Positions 36,253-45,115 of a stretch of 64,000 nt of DNA are shown here, piece by piece. Position 1 is the stretch's first letter, and the number at the start of each line of letters is the position of its first letter. A program made the position numbers and the translations under genes. The notes under the pieces were generated by a model. That model had not been told where the DNA came from and did no database searches. It saw only the letters and a program-made list of their open reading frames with translations. Origin of the DNA: Streptomyces nitrosporeus (GTDB lineage Bacteria > Actinomycetota > Actinomycetes > Streptomycetales > Streptomycetaceae); contig NZ_CP023702.1 of assembly GCF_008704555.1 (NCBI RefSeq), forward strand, positions 6,486,001-6,550,000. Reading direction: 5' to 3'.

Positions 36253-38055
36253 ATGACTGAGTATGGCCGGGGCTCCGGCTCCGAACCGTGGCGTCCCGAG
36301 GACCCGTTGTACGGGGACCAGGGATGGGAAGGCCCTCAGGCCGCCCACGGCCGGGGCCAGGACCCGTACCAAGCGCAGCAGCCCTACCCGCAGGACCCCT
36401 ACGCCCAGCAGGGCTACCCGCAGGAGCCGTACGCCCAGCAGCACCAGCAGGATGCGTACGGGCAGCAGGACCCCTACGCGCAGCAGCACCAGCAGGACCC
36501 GTACGCCGCCGCACACGATCCGTACGCCCAGCACCCGCAGCAGCCGCAGTACGGCGACGGCGGCTGGGACACGGGCGGGCAGCCCGGCGCCCCCTACGCC
36601 CCGCAGCCCGCCTACGACCCGCAGTCCCCCTACGACCCGCAGCCCGTCTACGGCCACGGCCAGGGCGCCTACGGAGAACAGGCCGACCACTACGGCACGC
36701 CCGATGCCTACCCCCCGCCCGAGCCTCCCAACCACCGGAACCAGGCCCAGGAGCCGGCGCCCCGGCAGCAGCACCAGGACTGGGACCCGGAGGTGCCGCA
36801 GGAGGAGACGCACCCCTTCTTCACGGGCGAGGACGCCCCGGGCGAGGACCGCGACACCCGCTCCCGGACCCGCGGGGACGACCGTGACGACCGTGACGCC
36901 CCCGGTGACGAGGACGACCACGACGACGGGCCCCGCGACTCCCGGCGGGGCCGGGGCAAAGGCGGCAAAGGCAAGAAGAAGAACCGCAACGGCTGCGCCT
37001 GCCTGGTCGTCTCCCTGGTCCTCGTCGGCGGCCTCGGCGGGGTGGCGTACCTCGGTTACTCCTACTACCAGAGCAAGTTCGGTGAGGCCCCCGACTACGC
37101 GGGGGACGGCACCGGGTCGGTCGAGGTCGTGATCCCCGACGGTGCGCTGGGCAACGAGATCGCCAACATCCTGAAGACGGCCGGAGTCGTGAAATCGGTC
37201 GGAGCCTTCACCTCGGCGCAGGGCAAGAACCCCAAGGGGCAGTTCATCCAGGCCGGGGCATACCTCCTGAAGAAGGAGATGTCCGCCAAGAGCGCCCTCG
37301 AGATGATGCTGGACCCGAAGAGCCAGAACGGCCTGATGGTCGCCCCCGGCTGGCGGAACGCCAAGATCTACGGCGAGATCGACAAGAAGCTGGGCCTCGC
37401 GGAGGGAGCGACCGAGGAGGCCGCCAAGGCCAACATGGACAGTCTCGGGCTGCCCGACTGGGCGGAAGAGGATCCGGTCATAAAGGATCCGCTGGAAGGC
37501 TTCCTCTATCCGGCCACGTATGCCGTCTCCAAGGGGACGAAGCCCGAGGACGTACTGAAGAAGATGGTCCAGCGGGCCACCGCGGAGTACAAGAAGTTCG
37601 ACCTCGAAGCGGCGGCCGAGGAGCACGGCCTCGACAGCCCCTGGCAGGTGATCACGGTCGCCAGCCTGGTCCAGGCCGAAGGGCTCACGCATGACGACTT
37701 CCGCAAGATGGCGGAGGTCGTCTACAACCGGCTGGAGCCCGACAACACGGTCACCAACCGGAAACTCGAATTCGACTCCGCCTTCAATTACCTGATGAAG
37801 CAGAGCGAAATCAAGATCACCACCAAAGAGATCCGCAGTAACGACGACCCGTACAACACCTATTACCACACGGGCCTGACCCCGGGGCCGATCAGCAATC
37901 CCGGGGCGGACGCCCTGAAGGCCACGCTCAATCCGACGAGCGACGGCTGGATGTTCTTCATCTCGCTCGACGGGAAGAAGACCGATTTCACGAAGACGGC
38001 CGCTGAGCACGAGAAGCTCAACCAGAAGTTCAAGGAAATCCATGGCCTCGACTGA
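36253..38055 (+). CDS. mltG: Endolytic murein transglycosylase MltG
   Basis: A 600-residue membrane protein. The ATG at 36253 follows AGGGGA. The first 230 residues are disordered and unusual: repeated QDPYAQQ-like units (about 35-140) rich in Gln, Tyr and Pro, then an acidic stretch. One membrane helix lies at 247-272, and the YceG domain outside the membrane runs to the end. E476 in ASLVQAEG is the likely catalytic residue; the usual QSDPTV motif reads LEFDSAF. MltG cuts nascent glycan strands to end their growth. aroE starts inside its last codons. Confidence 0.93.
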   Translation: MTEYGRGSGSEPWRPEDPLYGDQGWEGPQAAHGRGQDPYQAQQPYPQDPYAQQGYPQEPYAQQHQQDAYGQQDPYAQQHQQDPYAAAHDPYAQHPQQPQYGDGGWDTGGQPGAPYAPQPAYDPQSPYDPQPVYGHGQGAYGEQADHYGTPDAYPPPEPPNHRNQAQEPAPRQQHQDWDPEVPQEETHPFFTGEDAPGEDRDTRSRTRGDDRDDRDAPGDEDDHDDGPRDSRRGRGKGGKGKKKNRNGCACLVVSLVLVGGLGGVAYLGYSYYQSKFGEAPDYAGDGTGSVEVVIPDGALGNEIANILKTAGVVKSVGAFTSAQGKNPKGQFIQAGAYLLKKEMSAKSALEMMLDPKSQNGLMVAPGWRNAKIYGEIDKKLGLAEGATEEAAKANMDSLGLPDWAEEDPVIKDPLEGFLYPATYAVSKGTKPEDVLKKMVQRATAEYKKFDLEAAAEEHGLDSPWQVITVASLVQAEGLTHDDFRKMAEVVYNRLEPDNTVTNRKLEFDSAFNYLMKQSEIKITTKEIRSNDDPYNTYYHTGLTPGPISNPGADALKATLNPTSDGWMFFISLDGKKTDFTKTAAEHEKLNQKFKEIHGLD

Positions 38056-38872
38056 GAGGCGCCGCGCCGCCGTCCTCGGCTCGCCGATCGCCCATTCCCT
38101 CTCCCCGGCCCTGCACCGGGCGGCCTACGCCGAACTCGGCCTGGACACCTGGTCGTACGACCGCTTCGAGGTGGACGAGGCGGCGCTCCCCGGCTTCGTC
38201 GAGGGCCTGGACCCCTCCTGGGCCGGGCTGTCCCTCACCATGCCGCTCAAGCGGGCGGTGATCCCGCTGCTGGACGAGATCACCGAGGCCGCCGCCTCGG
38301 TCGAGGCGGTCAACACCGTGGTGTTCGCCGAGGACGGGCGCCGTCTCGGCGACAACACCGACATCCTCGGCATGGTCGCCGCACTCTACGAACGCGGGGT
38401 CGACAAGACCGAGTCCGCCGCGATCCTCGGCGCCGGCGCCACGGCCTCCTCCGCGCTGGCGGCCCTCACCCGGATCTGCGCCGGCCCGGTCACCGCCTAC
38501 GTCCGCAGCGCGGCGCGGGCGGACGAGATGCGCGGCTGGGGCGAGCGCCTGGGCGCCGACGTCCGGATCGCCGACTGGTCCGACGCGGCACAGGCCCTGG
38601 ACGCCCCCCTGGTGATCGCGACCACCCCCGCGGGGGCGGCCGACTTCCTGGCGGACGCCGTACCCGACGCCCCCGGCACCCTCTTCGACGTGCTGTACGA
38701 GCCCTGGCCGACGGCGCTCGCCGCCCGCTGGGCGGCAGCGGGCGGACCGGTGGTGGGCGGCCTGGACCTCCTGGTGCACCAGGCCGTGCTCCAGGTGGAG
38801 CAGATGACCGGCCGGGAGGCCCCCCTCGCCGCCATGCGCGCCGCGGGTGAGGCCGCACTCGCCGCCCGGTAG
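38042..38872 (+). CDS. aroE: Shikimate dehydrogenase (NADP+)
   Basis: A 276-residue enzyme reducing 3-dehydroshikimate to shikimate. The substrate motif SPIAHSLSP is at 14-22, catalytic K70 is in TMPLK and D107 in NTDILG; the nucleotide fold has GAGATASSAL. The ATG at 38042 lies 14 bases inside mltG, in another frame. 133 bases without a clear terminator separate it from aroC. Confidence 0.95.
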   Translation: MASTERRRAAVLGSPIAHSLSPALHRAAYAELGLDTWSYDRFEVDEAALPGFVEGLDPSWAGLSLTMPLKRAVIPLLDEITEAAASVEAVNTVVFAEDGRRLGDNTDILGMVAALYERGVDKTESAAILGAGATASSALAALTRICAGPVTAYVRSAARADEMRGWGERLGADVRIADWSDAAQALDAPLVIATTPAGAADFLADAVPDAPGTLFDVLYEPWPTALAARWAAAGGPVVGGLDLLVHQAVLQVEQMTGREAPLAAMRAAGEAALAAR

Positions 38873-39005
38873 GGCGCGGCACCGTCCGTCTGCTGGACCG
38901 GCGGCAGGGCGGCGCTCCTGATCGTGGGAGGATCGGAGGCGGCGGGCCAGGGCCGCGCACCCGGTCGCGCCGTCGCAGTGACAGGCGCGAGCATGAGGAG
39001 CACCG

Positions 39006-40190
39006 TTGAGCAGGTTGCGCTGGCTGACCGCCGGAGAGTCCCACGGCCCCGCACTGGTGGCGACGCTGGAGGGCCTTCCCGCCGGTGTCCCCGTCACCAC
39101 GGAGATGGTGGCCGACGCGCTCGCCCGGCGGCGGCTCGGTTACGGGCGCGGCGCCCGGATGAAGTTCGAGAAGGACGAGGTCACCTTCCTCGGCGGTGTC
39201 CGGCACGGTCTCACCATGGGCTCGCCCGTCGCCGTCATGGTGGGCAACACCGAGTGGCCGAAGTGGGAGCAGGTCATGTCGGCCGACCCGGTCGAGGCCG
39301 GCGTGCTGGCCGAGCAGGCCCGCAACGCCCCGCTGACCCGCCCCCGCCCCGGGCACGCGGACCTCGCGGGCATGCAGAAGTACGGCTTCGACGAGGCCCG
39401 CCCGGTCCTGGAACGCGCCAGCGCCCGGGAGACCGCGGCGAGGGTCGCGCTCGGCGCCGTCGCCCGCTCCTACCTCAAGGAGACCGCCGGTATCGAGATC
39501 GTCTCCCACGTCGTCGAACTGGCCGCGGCCAAGGCGCCCTACGGTGTCCACCCCGAGCCCTGTGACGTGGAGCGGCTCGACGCCGACCCGGTCCGCTGCC
39601 TGGACGCCGACGCGTCGAAGGCGATGGTCGCGGAGATCGACCAGGCCCACAAGGACGGCGACACCCTCGGCGGTGTGGTCGAGGTCCTCGCCTACGGCGT
39701 CCCGGTCGGCCTCGGCTCGCACGTGCACTGGGACCGCAGGCTGGACGCCCGGCTCGCCGCCGCGCTGATGGGGATCCAGGCCATCAAGGGCGTCGAGGTC
39801 GGCGACGGCTTCGACCTGGCCCGGGTGCCCGGTTCGAAGGCCCACGACGAGATCGTGGCCACCGAGAACGGCATCAAGCGCACCTCCGGCCGTGCCGGAG
39901 GGACGGAAGGCGGGCTCTCCACCGGCGAACTGCTGCGGGTCCGCGCCGCGATGAAGCCCATCGCCACCGTGCCCCGCGCGCTCGCGACCGTCGACGTCGT
40001 CACCGGCGAGGCGGCCAAGGCCCACCACCAGCGCTCCGACGTCTGCGCCGTCCCGGCCGCCGGGATCGTCGCCGAGGCCATGGTCGCCCTGGTGCTCGCC
40101 GACGCCGTCGCGGAGAAGTTCGGCGGCGACAGCGTCGCCGAGACCCACCGCAACGTGCAGTCCTACCTCGCGCACCTGCAGATCCGGTGA
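39006..40190 (+). CDS. aroC: Chorismate synthase
   Basis: A 394-residue FMN-dependent enzyme forming chorismate from EPSP. It starts at a TTG (39006) with a good GAGGAG site 6 bases upstream. Family motifs: GESHGPAL at the start, RRRLGYGRGARMK, RASARETAARVA and the C-terminal RSDVCAVPAAG. It overlaps aroK by four bases (GTGA). Confidence 0.97.
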   Translation: MSRLRWLTAGESHGPALVATLEGLPAGVPVTTEMVADALARRRLGYGRGARMKFEKDEVTFLGGVRHGLTMGSPVAVMVGNTEWPKWEQVMSADPVEAGVLAEQARNAPLTRPRPGHADLAGMQKYGFDEARPVLERASARETAARVALGAVARSYLKETAGIEIVSHVVELAAAKAPYGVHPEPCDVERLDADPVRCLDADASKAMVAEIDQAHKDGDTLGGVVEVLAYGVPVGLGSHVHWDRRLDARLAAALMGIQAIKGVEVGDGFDLARVPGSKAHDEIVATENGIKRTSGRAGGTEGGLSTGELLRVRAAMKPIATVPRALATVDVVTGEAAKAHHQRSDVCAVPAAGIVAEAMVALVLADAVAEKFGGDSVAETHRNVQSYLAHLQIR

Positions 40191-41833
40191 GCGGCCCGCT
40201 GATCGTCCTGGTCGGCCCCATGGGGGCCGGCAAGTCCACGGTGGGCGAGCTGCTGGCCGAGCGGCTGGGAGCCGTCTACCGGGACACCGACGCGGACGTC
40301 GTCGCCACGGCGGGCAAGGAGATCGCGGAGATCTTCTTCGACGAGGGCGAGGAGCACTTCCGGGCCCTGGAACGGCAGGCCGTCGAGGCGGCCGTCGCCG
40401 GGCACACCGGGGTCCTCGCGCTCGGCGGGGGAGCGGTCCTCGACGAAGGCACCCGCGCCCTGCTCGCCGGCCGGCCGGTCGTCTACCTCTCCATGGACGT
40501 GGACGAGGCCGTCCGCCGGGTCGGCCTGAACGCCGCCCGTCCGCTCCTCGCCGTCAACCCGCGACGGCAGTGGCGCGAACTGATGGACGCCCGGCGCCAC
40601 CTCTACGAAGAGGTCGCCCGGGCGACCGTCGCCACCGATGAACGCACCCCCGAAGAGGTCGCCCAGGCGGTCCTCGACGCACTGGAACTGCCGGAGGCCA
40701 CGGGCGGGCCCGTGACGTCCGGCCGGGAGAACACAGCCATGACCCAGCAGGCCACCACGCGCATCGAGATCGCCGGCACGGCGGGCACCGACCCGTACGA
40801 GGTGCTCGTCGGCCGGCAGCTCCTCGGCGAGCTGCCCGGTCTCATCGGCGACCGCGCCAAGCGGGTCGCCGTCCTGCACCCCGAGGCGCTCGCCGAGACC
40901 GGTGAGGCGGTCCGCGCGGACCTCGCCGCCCAGGGCTACGAGGCCATCGCGGTCCAGCTGCCCAACGCGGAGGAGGCCAAGACCGCCGAGGTCGCCGCCT
41001 ACTGCTGGAAGGCGCTCGGCCAGACCGGCTTCACCCGCACCGACGTCATCGTCGGCGTCGGCGGCGGCGCCACCACCGACGTCGCCGGCTTCGTCGCCGC
41101 CACCTGGCTGCGCGGGGTGCGCTGGATCGCCGTACCGACGACCGTGCTCGGCATGGTCGACGCGGCGGTCGGCGGGAAGACCGGCATCAACACCGCCGAG
41201 GGCAAGAACCTCGTGGGCGCCTTCCACCCGCCGGCCGGGGTGCTCTGCGACCTCGCCGCACTGGACTCGCTGCCCGTCCACGACTACGTCTCGGGCCTCG
41301 CCGAGATCATCAAGGCCGGTTTCATCGCCGACCCGGTGATCCTCGGCCTCATCGAGGAGGACCCCGGAGCCGCCCGTACGCCCGCGGGCCCGCACACCGC
41401 GGAACTGATCGAGCGCTCCATCCGGGTCAAGGCCGAAGTCGTCTCCAGCGACCTCAAGGAGTCCGGCCTGCGGGAGATCCTCAACTACGGGCACACGCTG
41501 GGCCACGCCATCGAGAAGAACGAGCGCTACAAGTGGCGCCACGGCGCCGCCGTCTCGGTCGGCATGGTCTTCGCCGCCGAACTGGGCCGCCTCGCCGGGC
41601 GCCTCGACGACGCCACCGCCGACCGGCACCGCGCAGTCCTGGAGTCCGTCGGCCTGCCGCTCACCTACCGCGGCGACCAGTGGCCCAGGCTCCTGGAGAA
41701 CATGAAGGTCGACAAGAAGTCCCGCGGCGACCTGCTGCGCTTCATCGTGCTGGACGGCCTCGGCAAGCCCGCCGTGCTGGAGGGCCCCGACCCGGCGGTG
41801 CTGCTCGCTGCCTACGGGGAGGTCTCCGCGTGA
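40187..41833 (+). CDS. aroK: Shikimate kinase fused in frame to 3-dehydroquinate synthase
   Basis: The frame opens at GTG 40187, overlapping the aroC stop, and runs 548 codons without a stop. Residues 1-172 are a full shikimate kinase: P-loop GPMGAGKST (10-18), D34, and GLNAARPLLA. A short linker follows (about 173-184, GGPVTSGRENTA), then a complete AroB. Stand-alone Streptomyces AroK proteins normally end near residue 171, so the aroK stop has been lost or never existed here. If translated through, the product is a bifunctional AroKB as in some other actinobacteria. An internal start with its own ribosome site could still yield separate AroB. Confidence 0.8.
   Translation: MSGPLIVLVGPMGAGKSTVGELLAERLGAVYRDTDADVVATAGKEIAEIFFDEGEEHFRALERQAVEAAVAGHTGVLALGGGAVLDEGTRALLAGRPVVYLSMDVDEAVRRVGLNAARPLLAVNPRRQWRELMDARRHLYEEVARATVATDERTPEEVAQAVLDALELPEATGGPVTSGRENTAMTQQATTRIEIAGTAGTDPYEVLVGRQLLGELPGLIGDRAKRVAVLHPEALAETGEAVRADLAAQGYEAIAVQLPNAEEAKTAEVAAYCWKALGQTGFTRTDVIVGVGGGATTDVAGFVAATWLRGVRWIAVPTTVLGMVDAAVGGKTGINTAEGKNLVGAFHPPAGVLCDLAALDSLPVHDYVSGLAEIIKAGFIADPVILGLIEEDPGAARTPAGPHTAELIERSIRVKAEVVSSDLKESGLREILNYGHTLGHAIEKNERYKWRHGAAVSVGMVFAAELGRLAGRLDDATADRHRAVLESVGLPLTYRGDQWPRLLENMKVDKKSRGDLLRFIVLDGLGKPAVLEGPDPAVLLAAYGEVSA
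40739..41833 (+). CDS. aroB: 3-dehydroquinate synthase (internal start within the aroK frame)
   Basis: The ATG at 40739 has GGGAG 9 bases upstream and would give a 364-residue AroB, the normal length. The enzyme closes DAHP to 3-dehydroquinate with NAD and a divalent metal. Motifs: GVGGGATTDVAGF, PTTVLGMVDAAVGGKTGIN, and NYGHTLGHAIE with a metal histidine. It shares frame and stop with the aroK-aroB fusion, so it is an alternative or additional product and not a second gene. The aroQ start overlaps its stop. Confidence 0.75.
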   Translation: MTQQATTRIEIAGTAGTDPYEVLVGRQLLGELPGLIGDRAKRVAVLHPEALAETGEAVRADLAAQGYEAIAVQLPNAEEAKTAEVAAYCWKALGQTGFTRTDVIVGVGGGATTDVAGFVAATWLRGVRWIAVPTTVLGMVDAAVGGKTGINTAEGKNLVGAFHPPAGVLCDLAALDSLPVHDYVSGLAEIIKAGFIADPVILGLIEEDPGAARTPAGPHTAELIERSIRVKAEVVSSDLKESGLREILNYGHTLGHAIEKNERYKWRHGAAVSVGMVFAAELGRLAGRLDDATADRHRAVLESVGLPLTYRGDQWPRLLENMKVDKKSRGDLLRFIVLDGLGKPAVLEGPDPAVLLAAYGEVSA

Positions 41834-42273
41834 GCACCCGCAGGGTCCTCGTGCTCAACGGCCCGAACCTCGGACGTCTCGGCTCCCGCGAGCCCGACGT
41901 GTACGGGGCCACGTCCTACGCCGGTCTGGTGGACACCTGCCAGGCCCTCGGCAGGGAACTCGGCTTCGAGGTCGAGGTCCGCGAGACCAACGACGAGGGC
42001 GAACTGATCCGCTGGCTCCACGAGGCCGCCGACGGAACGATTCCGGTCGTTCTCAACCCGGGCGCCTTCACGCACTACTCGTACGGGATGAGGGACGCGG
42101 CGGCCCAGCGCACCGCCCCCCTGATCGAGGTGCACATCTCCAACCCGTACGCGCGCGAGGAGTTCCGCCACACCTCCGTGGTCGCCCCGGTGGCCACCGG
42201 CACGGTGGCAGGGTTCGGCATCGGCTCCTACCGGCTCGCACTGCGGGCCCTGGCCGACGAACTGACGGGCTGA
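41830..42273 (+). CDS. aroQ: Type II 3-dehydroquinate dehydratase
   Basis: A 147-residue type II dehydroquinase. NGPNLGRLGSREPDVYG includes the catalytic Tyr region and the flexible-lid Arg, GAFTHYS a catalytic His, and EVHISN binds substrate. It converts dehydroquinate to dehydroshikimate. GTG 41830 overlaps the aroB stop. It is the last shikimate gene here; a 14-bp hairpin follows. Confidence 0.95.
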   Translation: MSTRRVLVLNGPNLGRLGSREPDVYGATSYAGLVDTCQALGRELGFEVEVRETNDEGELIRWLHEAADGTIPVVLNPGAFTHYSYGMRDAAAQRTAPLIEVHISNPYAREEFRHTSVVAPVATGTVAGFGIGSYRLALRALADELTG

Positions 42274-42301
42274 CAGGGACCGGCCATCCGGGCACTTCAC
42301 G

Positions 42302-42339
42302 CCGTCCCCGGCCGTTCACCCCATGACGGCCGGGGACGG
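42302..42339 (+). terminator. Terminator of the aro cluster
   Basis: A 14-bp perfect stem (42302-42315 with 42326-42339) and a 10-nt loop. Confidence 0.75.
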
Positions 42340-42392
42340 TACCGTTGCCGTCGACCAGCGCCAGTTGCAGTGACGAGACGGAGTGGCACCGG

Positions 42393-43277
42393 ATGCAGCA
42401 CGCAGGGGGAGCCCCGCTGCCGCCGCCCCACGGCCCCGGAGACGGACCGTGGACGCGCCAGGCCGCCCAGCACCCGGGCCATCCCGGTCCCATGCCGGGC
42501 ACGCCGCCGATACCGCCCCGGGGACCGGGGCACCCGCCCGGCCCCGGACAGCCCGGACCCGCGCAGGGCCCGGCCGCGCGGGGGAGCGCACAGGGGTGGG
42601 CCGGTCCCGCGCCGCAGCACGCCCCCGGCCCCCCGTCCCGGGAGACCACCGGACACGTCCAGCTGCCGCCCGGCGGACCCGTCCCGCTGCCCGCGCCGCC
42701 CGCCGACCCCGGCACCGGCACGGCCACCCTCGCGGTGCTCCTGATCGGCCCGGCCGGCGCCGGCAAGACCACCGTCGCCAAGCTGTGGGCGGGCCGCCGC
42801 CGTGTCCCCACCGCGCACGTCTCCCTGGACGACGTCCGCGAGTGGGTCTGCTCCGGCTTCGCCGACCCGCAGGCCGGGTGGAACGACCACTCCGAGGCGC
42901 AGTACCGCCTGGCCCGCCGCACCTGCGGCTTCGCCGCCCGGAACTTCCTCGCCAACGGCATCTCCTGCATCCTGGACGACGCCGTCTTCCCCGACCGGCC
43001 CGTCGTCGGCCTCGGCGGCTGGAAACGCCACGTCGGCCCCGGCCTGCTGCCCGTCGTCCTGCTCCCCGGCCTGGAGGTCGTCCTGGAGCGCAACGCCGCC
43101 CGCAGCGGCAACCGCAGGCTCTCCGACGAGGAGGTCGCCCGTATCCACGGCCGGATGGCCGGCTGGTACGGCTCGGGCCTCCCGATCATCGACAACTCGG
43201 CGTACGACGTCGAGACGACGGCGCGGGCCCTGGACGACGTCCTGGCCCGCTCCATAGCCAGCCCCCCGGCCTGGTAG
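42393..43277 (+). CDS. AAA-type P-loop kinase-like protein with proline-rich N-terminus
   Basis: About 294 residues from ATG 42393 (GGAG 10 bases upstream; an in-frame TTG at 42345 is possible). The first 110 residues are almost only Pro, Gly, His and Ala and surely disordered. The rest is a single P-loop domain: GPAGAGKTT, then VSLDDVREW, CILDDAVF and a late RLSDEEVARIHGRMA. This layout resembles small-molecule or nucleoside kinases of the zeta-toxin/T4 polynucleotide kinase type. The substrate is unknown. It stands alone after the aro genes. Confidence 0.75.
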   Translation: MQHAGGAPLPPPHGPGDGPWTRQAAQHPGHPGPMPGTPPIPPRGPGHPPGPGQPGPAQGPAARGSAQGWAGPAPQHAPGPPSRETTGHVQLPPGGPVPLPAPPADPGTGTATLAVLLIGPAGAGKTTVAKLWAGRRRVPTAHVSLDDVREWVCSGFADPQAGWNDHSEAQYRLARRTCGFAARNFLANGISCILDDAVFPDRPVVGLGGWKRHVGPGLLPVVLLPGLEVVLERNAARSGNRRLSDEEVARIHGRMAGWYGSGLPIIDNSAYDVETTARALDDVLARSIASPPAW

Positions 43278-43349
43278 GGGCCCCGGCGTGGCGGCGGACC
43301 GGGCCGCCCGGTCGGATGCGCTGACCGGGCGGGGCGCCGTTCCCGCTCG

Positions 43350-43355
43350 TACGCT
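43350..43355 (+). promoter_or_regulatory. -10 box for a leaderless M24 peptidase mRNA
   Basis: TACGCT, 7 bases before the ATG at 43363, with no ribosome site between. Confidence 0.45.
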
Positions 43356-43362
43356 CGAATAC

Positions 43363-44469
43363 ATGTCAGAGGTGTACGCCGTCCGACGCGGGCTGCTGCG
43401 CGACCGGTACGCCGCCGCCGGATCCGCGGCCGCCCTGGTCTCCCGCCCCGCCAACGTCCGCTATCTAGCGGGCGGGGCTCCGCCCGGCGCCGTGCTGCTG
43501 CTCGGCCCCGGGGAGGACGTCCTGCTCACTCCCCGCGCCCCCACCGGCGATCCCGCCCACGGGCGCCCCGACGAACAGCTGCGGCTGACCGTGCTGCCCG
43601 AGCCGGAGGGCGACCCGGTGGTCGCCGCCGCCGGCCTCGCGGGCGGTCTGGACACCGACTCCCTGGCCGTCGAGGAACACGACCTGACGGTCTCCAGGCA
43701 CCGCGCCATGGCCTCCGTGGCGCCCCGGCTGCGCCTGACGGACCTGGGCAGCACGGTGGAGCAGCTCCGCCTGGTCAAGGACGAGGAGGAGATCGCCTGT
43801 CTGCGGATCGCCGCCGAGATCACCGACCAGGCGCTCGGTGAACTCCTGGAGTCCATCCTGGTGGGCCGTACCGAACGCCACCTCGCCCTGGAACTGGAGC
43901 GGCGGCTGGTCGACCACGGAGCCGACGGCCCCGCCTTCGCCACCTCGGTCGGGACGGGCCCGCACTCCGGCCAGGGCCGCCACCGGCCCACCGACCGCAG
44001 GGTCGAGGAAGGCGATTTCCTCTCCGTCTGCCTCGGCGCGACCTACCGCGGCTACCGGTGCGAGATCGGCCGTACCTTCGTCATCGGCACCGCCCCGGCG
44101 GACTGGCAGATCGAGCTCTACGACCTCGTCTTCGCCGCTCAGCGGGCCGGCCGTGAGGCTCTCGTCCCCGGCGCCGCCTACCGCGACGTGGACCACGCGG
44201 CCCGCCATCTCCTGGACTCCGCGGGCCACGCCGGCCGCCTCCCGGCCCGCACCGGGCACGGGGTCGGGCTCGAAATCGACGAGGACCCGCAGTTGGCACC
44301 GGCGGCCATGGGTAAACTGGACGCTTGCGTGCCGGTCACCGTCGAACCGGGGGTCCACATCCCGGGCCGGGGCGGTGTCCGGATCGATGACACGCTCGTC
44401 GTACGCCCCGAGGCGGACGGCGGCCCCGAGCTACTCACCATTACGACCAAGGAGCTGCTCGCGCTCTAG
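43363..44469 (+). CDS. M24 (Xaa-Pro aminopeptidase-like) protein with altered metal ligands
   Basis: A 368-residue pita-bread-fold protein with a creatinase-like N-terminal domain (1-130) and the M24 domain. Active M24 enzymes use D, D, H, E, E. Aligned by spacing, here they are C223 (SVCLG), E234 (CEIGRTF), H299 (GHGVGL), E328 (VEPG) and D342 (RIDDT). Three of five ligands differ, so it may bind another metal or have lost peptidase activity. The rest of the fold is well kept. Its place directly upstream of efp is the usual one for pepP/pepQ. It probably has a leaderless mRNA. Confidence 0.85.
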   Translation: MSEVYAVRRGLLRDRYAAAGSAAALVSRPANVRYLAGGAPPGAVLLLGPGEDVLLTPRAPTGDPAHGRPDEQLRLTVLPEPEGDPVVAAAGLAGGLDTDSLAVEEHDLTVSRHRAMASVAPRLRLTDLGSTVEQLRLVKDEEEIACLRIAAEITDQALGELLESILVGRTERHLALELERRLVDHGADGPAFATSVGTGPHSGQGRHRPTDRRVEEGDFLSVCLGATYRGYRCEIGRTFVIGTAPADWQIELYDLVFAAQRAGREALVPGAAYRDVDHAARHLLDSAGHAGRLPARTGHGVGLEIDEDPQLAPAAMGKLDACVPVTVEPGVHIPGRGGVRIDDTLVVRPEADGGPELLTITTKELLAL

Positions 44470-44546
44470 GAGATTGTCCTCGCGGAAGTCTTCTCGCACG
44501 CGGTCCTTGGCCGTCCACCAGCTTCAGTCCAGGAGATTCCGCAACC

Positions 44547-45113
44547 GTGGCTTCCACGAACGACCTCAAGAACGGCCTGGTGCTCAAGCTCGACGGAGGC
44601 CAGCTCTGGTCCGTCGTCGAGTTCCAGCACGTCAAGCCCGGCAAGGGCCCGGCCTTCGTGCGCACCAAGCTCAAGAACGTGCTGTCCGGCAAGGTCGTCG
44701 ACAAGACGTTCAACGCCGGCGTGAAGGTCGAGACCGCCACCATCGACCGCCGTGACATGCAGTTCTCGTACATGGACGGCGACTACTTCGTCTTCATGGA
44801 CATGGACACCTACGACCAGCTCATGGTCGACCGCAAGGCCGTCGGCGACGCCGCCAACTTCCTGATCGAGGGCTTCACCGCCTCCGTCGCCCAGCACGAG
44901 GGCGAGGTGCTCTACGTCGAGCTGCCCGCCGCGGTCGAGCTGACCGTCAAGCACACGGACCCGGGTGTCCAGGGCGACCGTTCCACCGGTGGCACCAAGC
45001 CCGCCACCCTGGAGACCGACTACGAGATCGGTGTCCCGCTCTTCATCACCACCGGCGAGAAGATCAAGGTCGACACCCGCACGGGCGACTACCTCGGCCG
45101 GGTGAACAGCTAA
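44547..45113 (+). CDS. efp: Elongation factor P
   Basis: A 188-residue three-domain factor that rescues ribosomes stalled on polyproline. The loop reaching the P-site tRNA is PGKGPA with K33 at the tip. This proline-flanked loop is the form reported to work without lysine modification in actinobacteria, and no EpmA or EarP homologue is seen nearby. The GTG at 44547 has AGGAGA upstream. nusB follows after two bases. Confidence 0.96.
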   Translation: MASTNDLKNGLVLKLDGGQLWSVVEFQHVKPGKGPAFVRTKLKNVLSGKVVDKTFNAGVKVETATIDRRDMQFSYMDGDYFVFMDMDTYDQLMVDRKAVGDAANFLIEGFTASVAQHEGEVLYVELPAAVELTVKHTDPGVQGDRSTGGTKPATLETDYEIGVPLFITTGEKIKVDTRTGDYLGRVNS

Positions 45114-45115
45114 CC

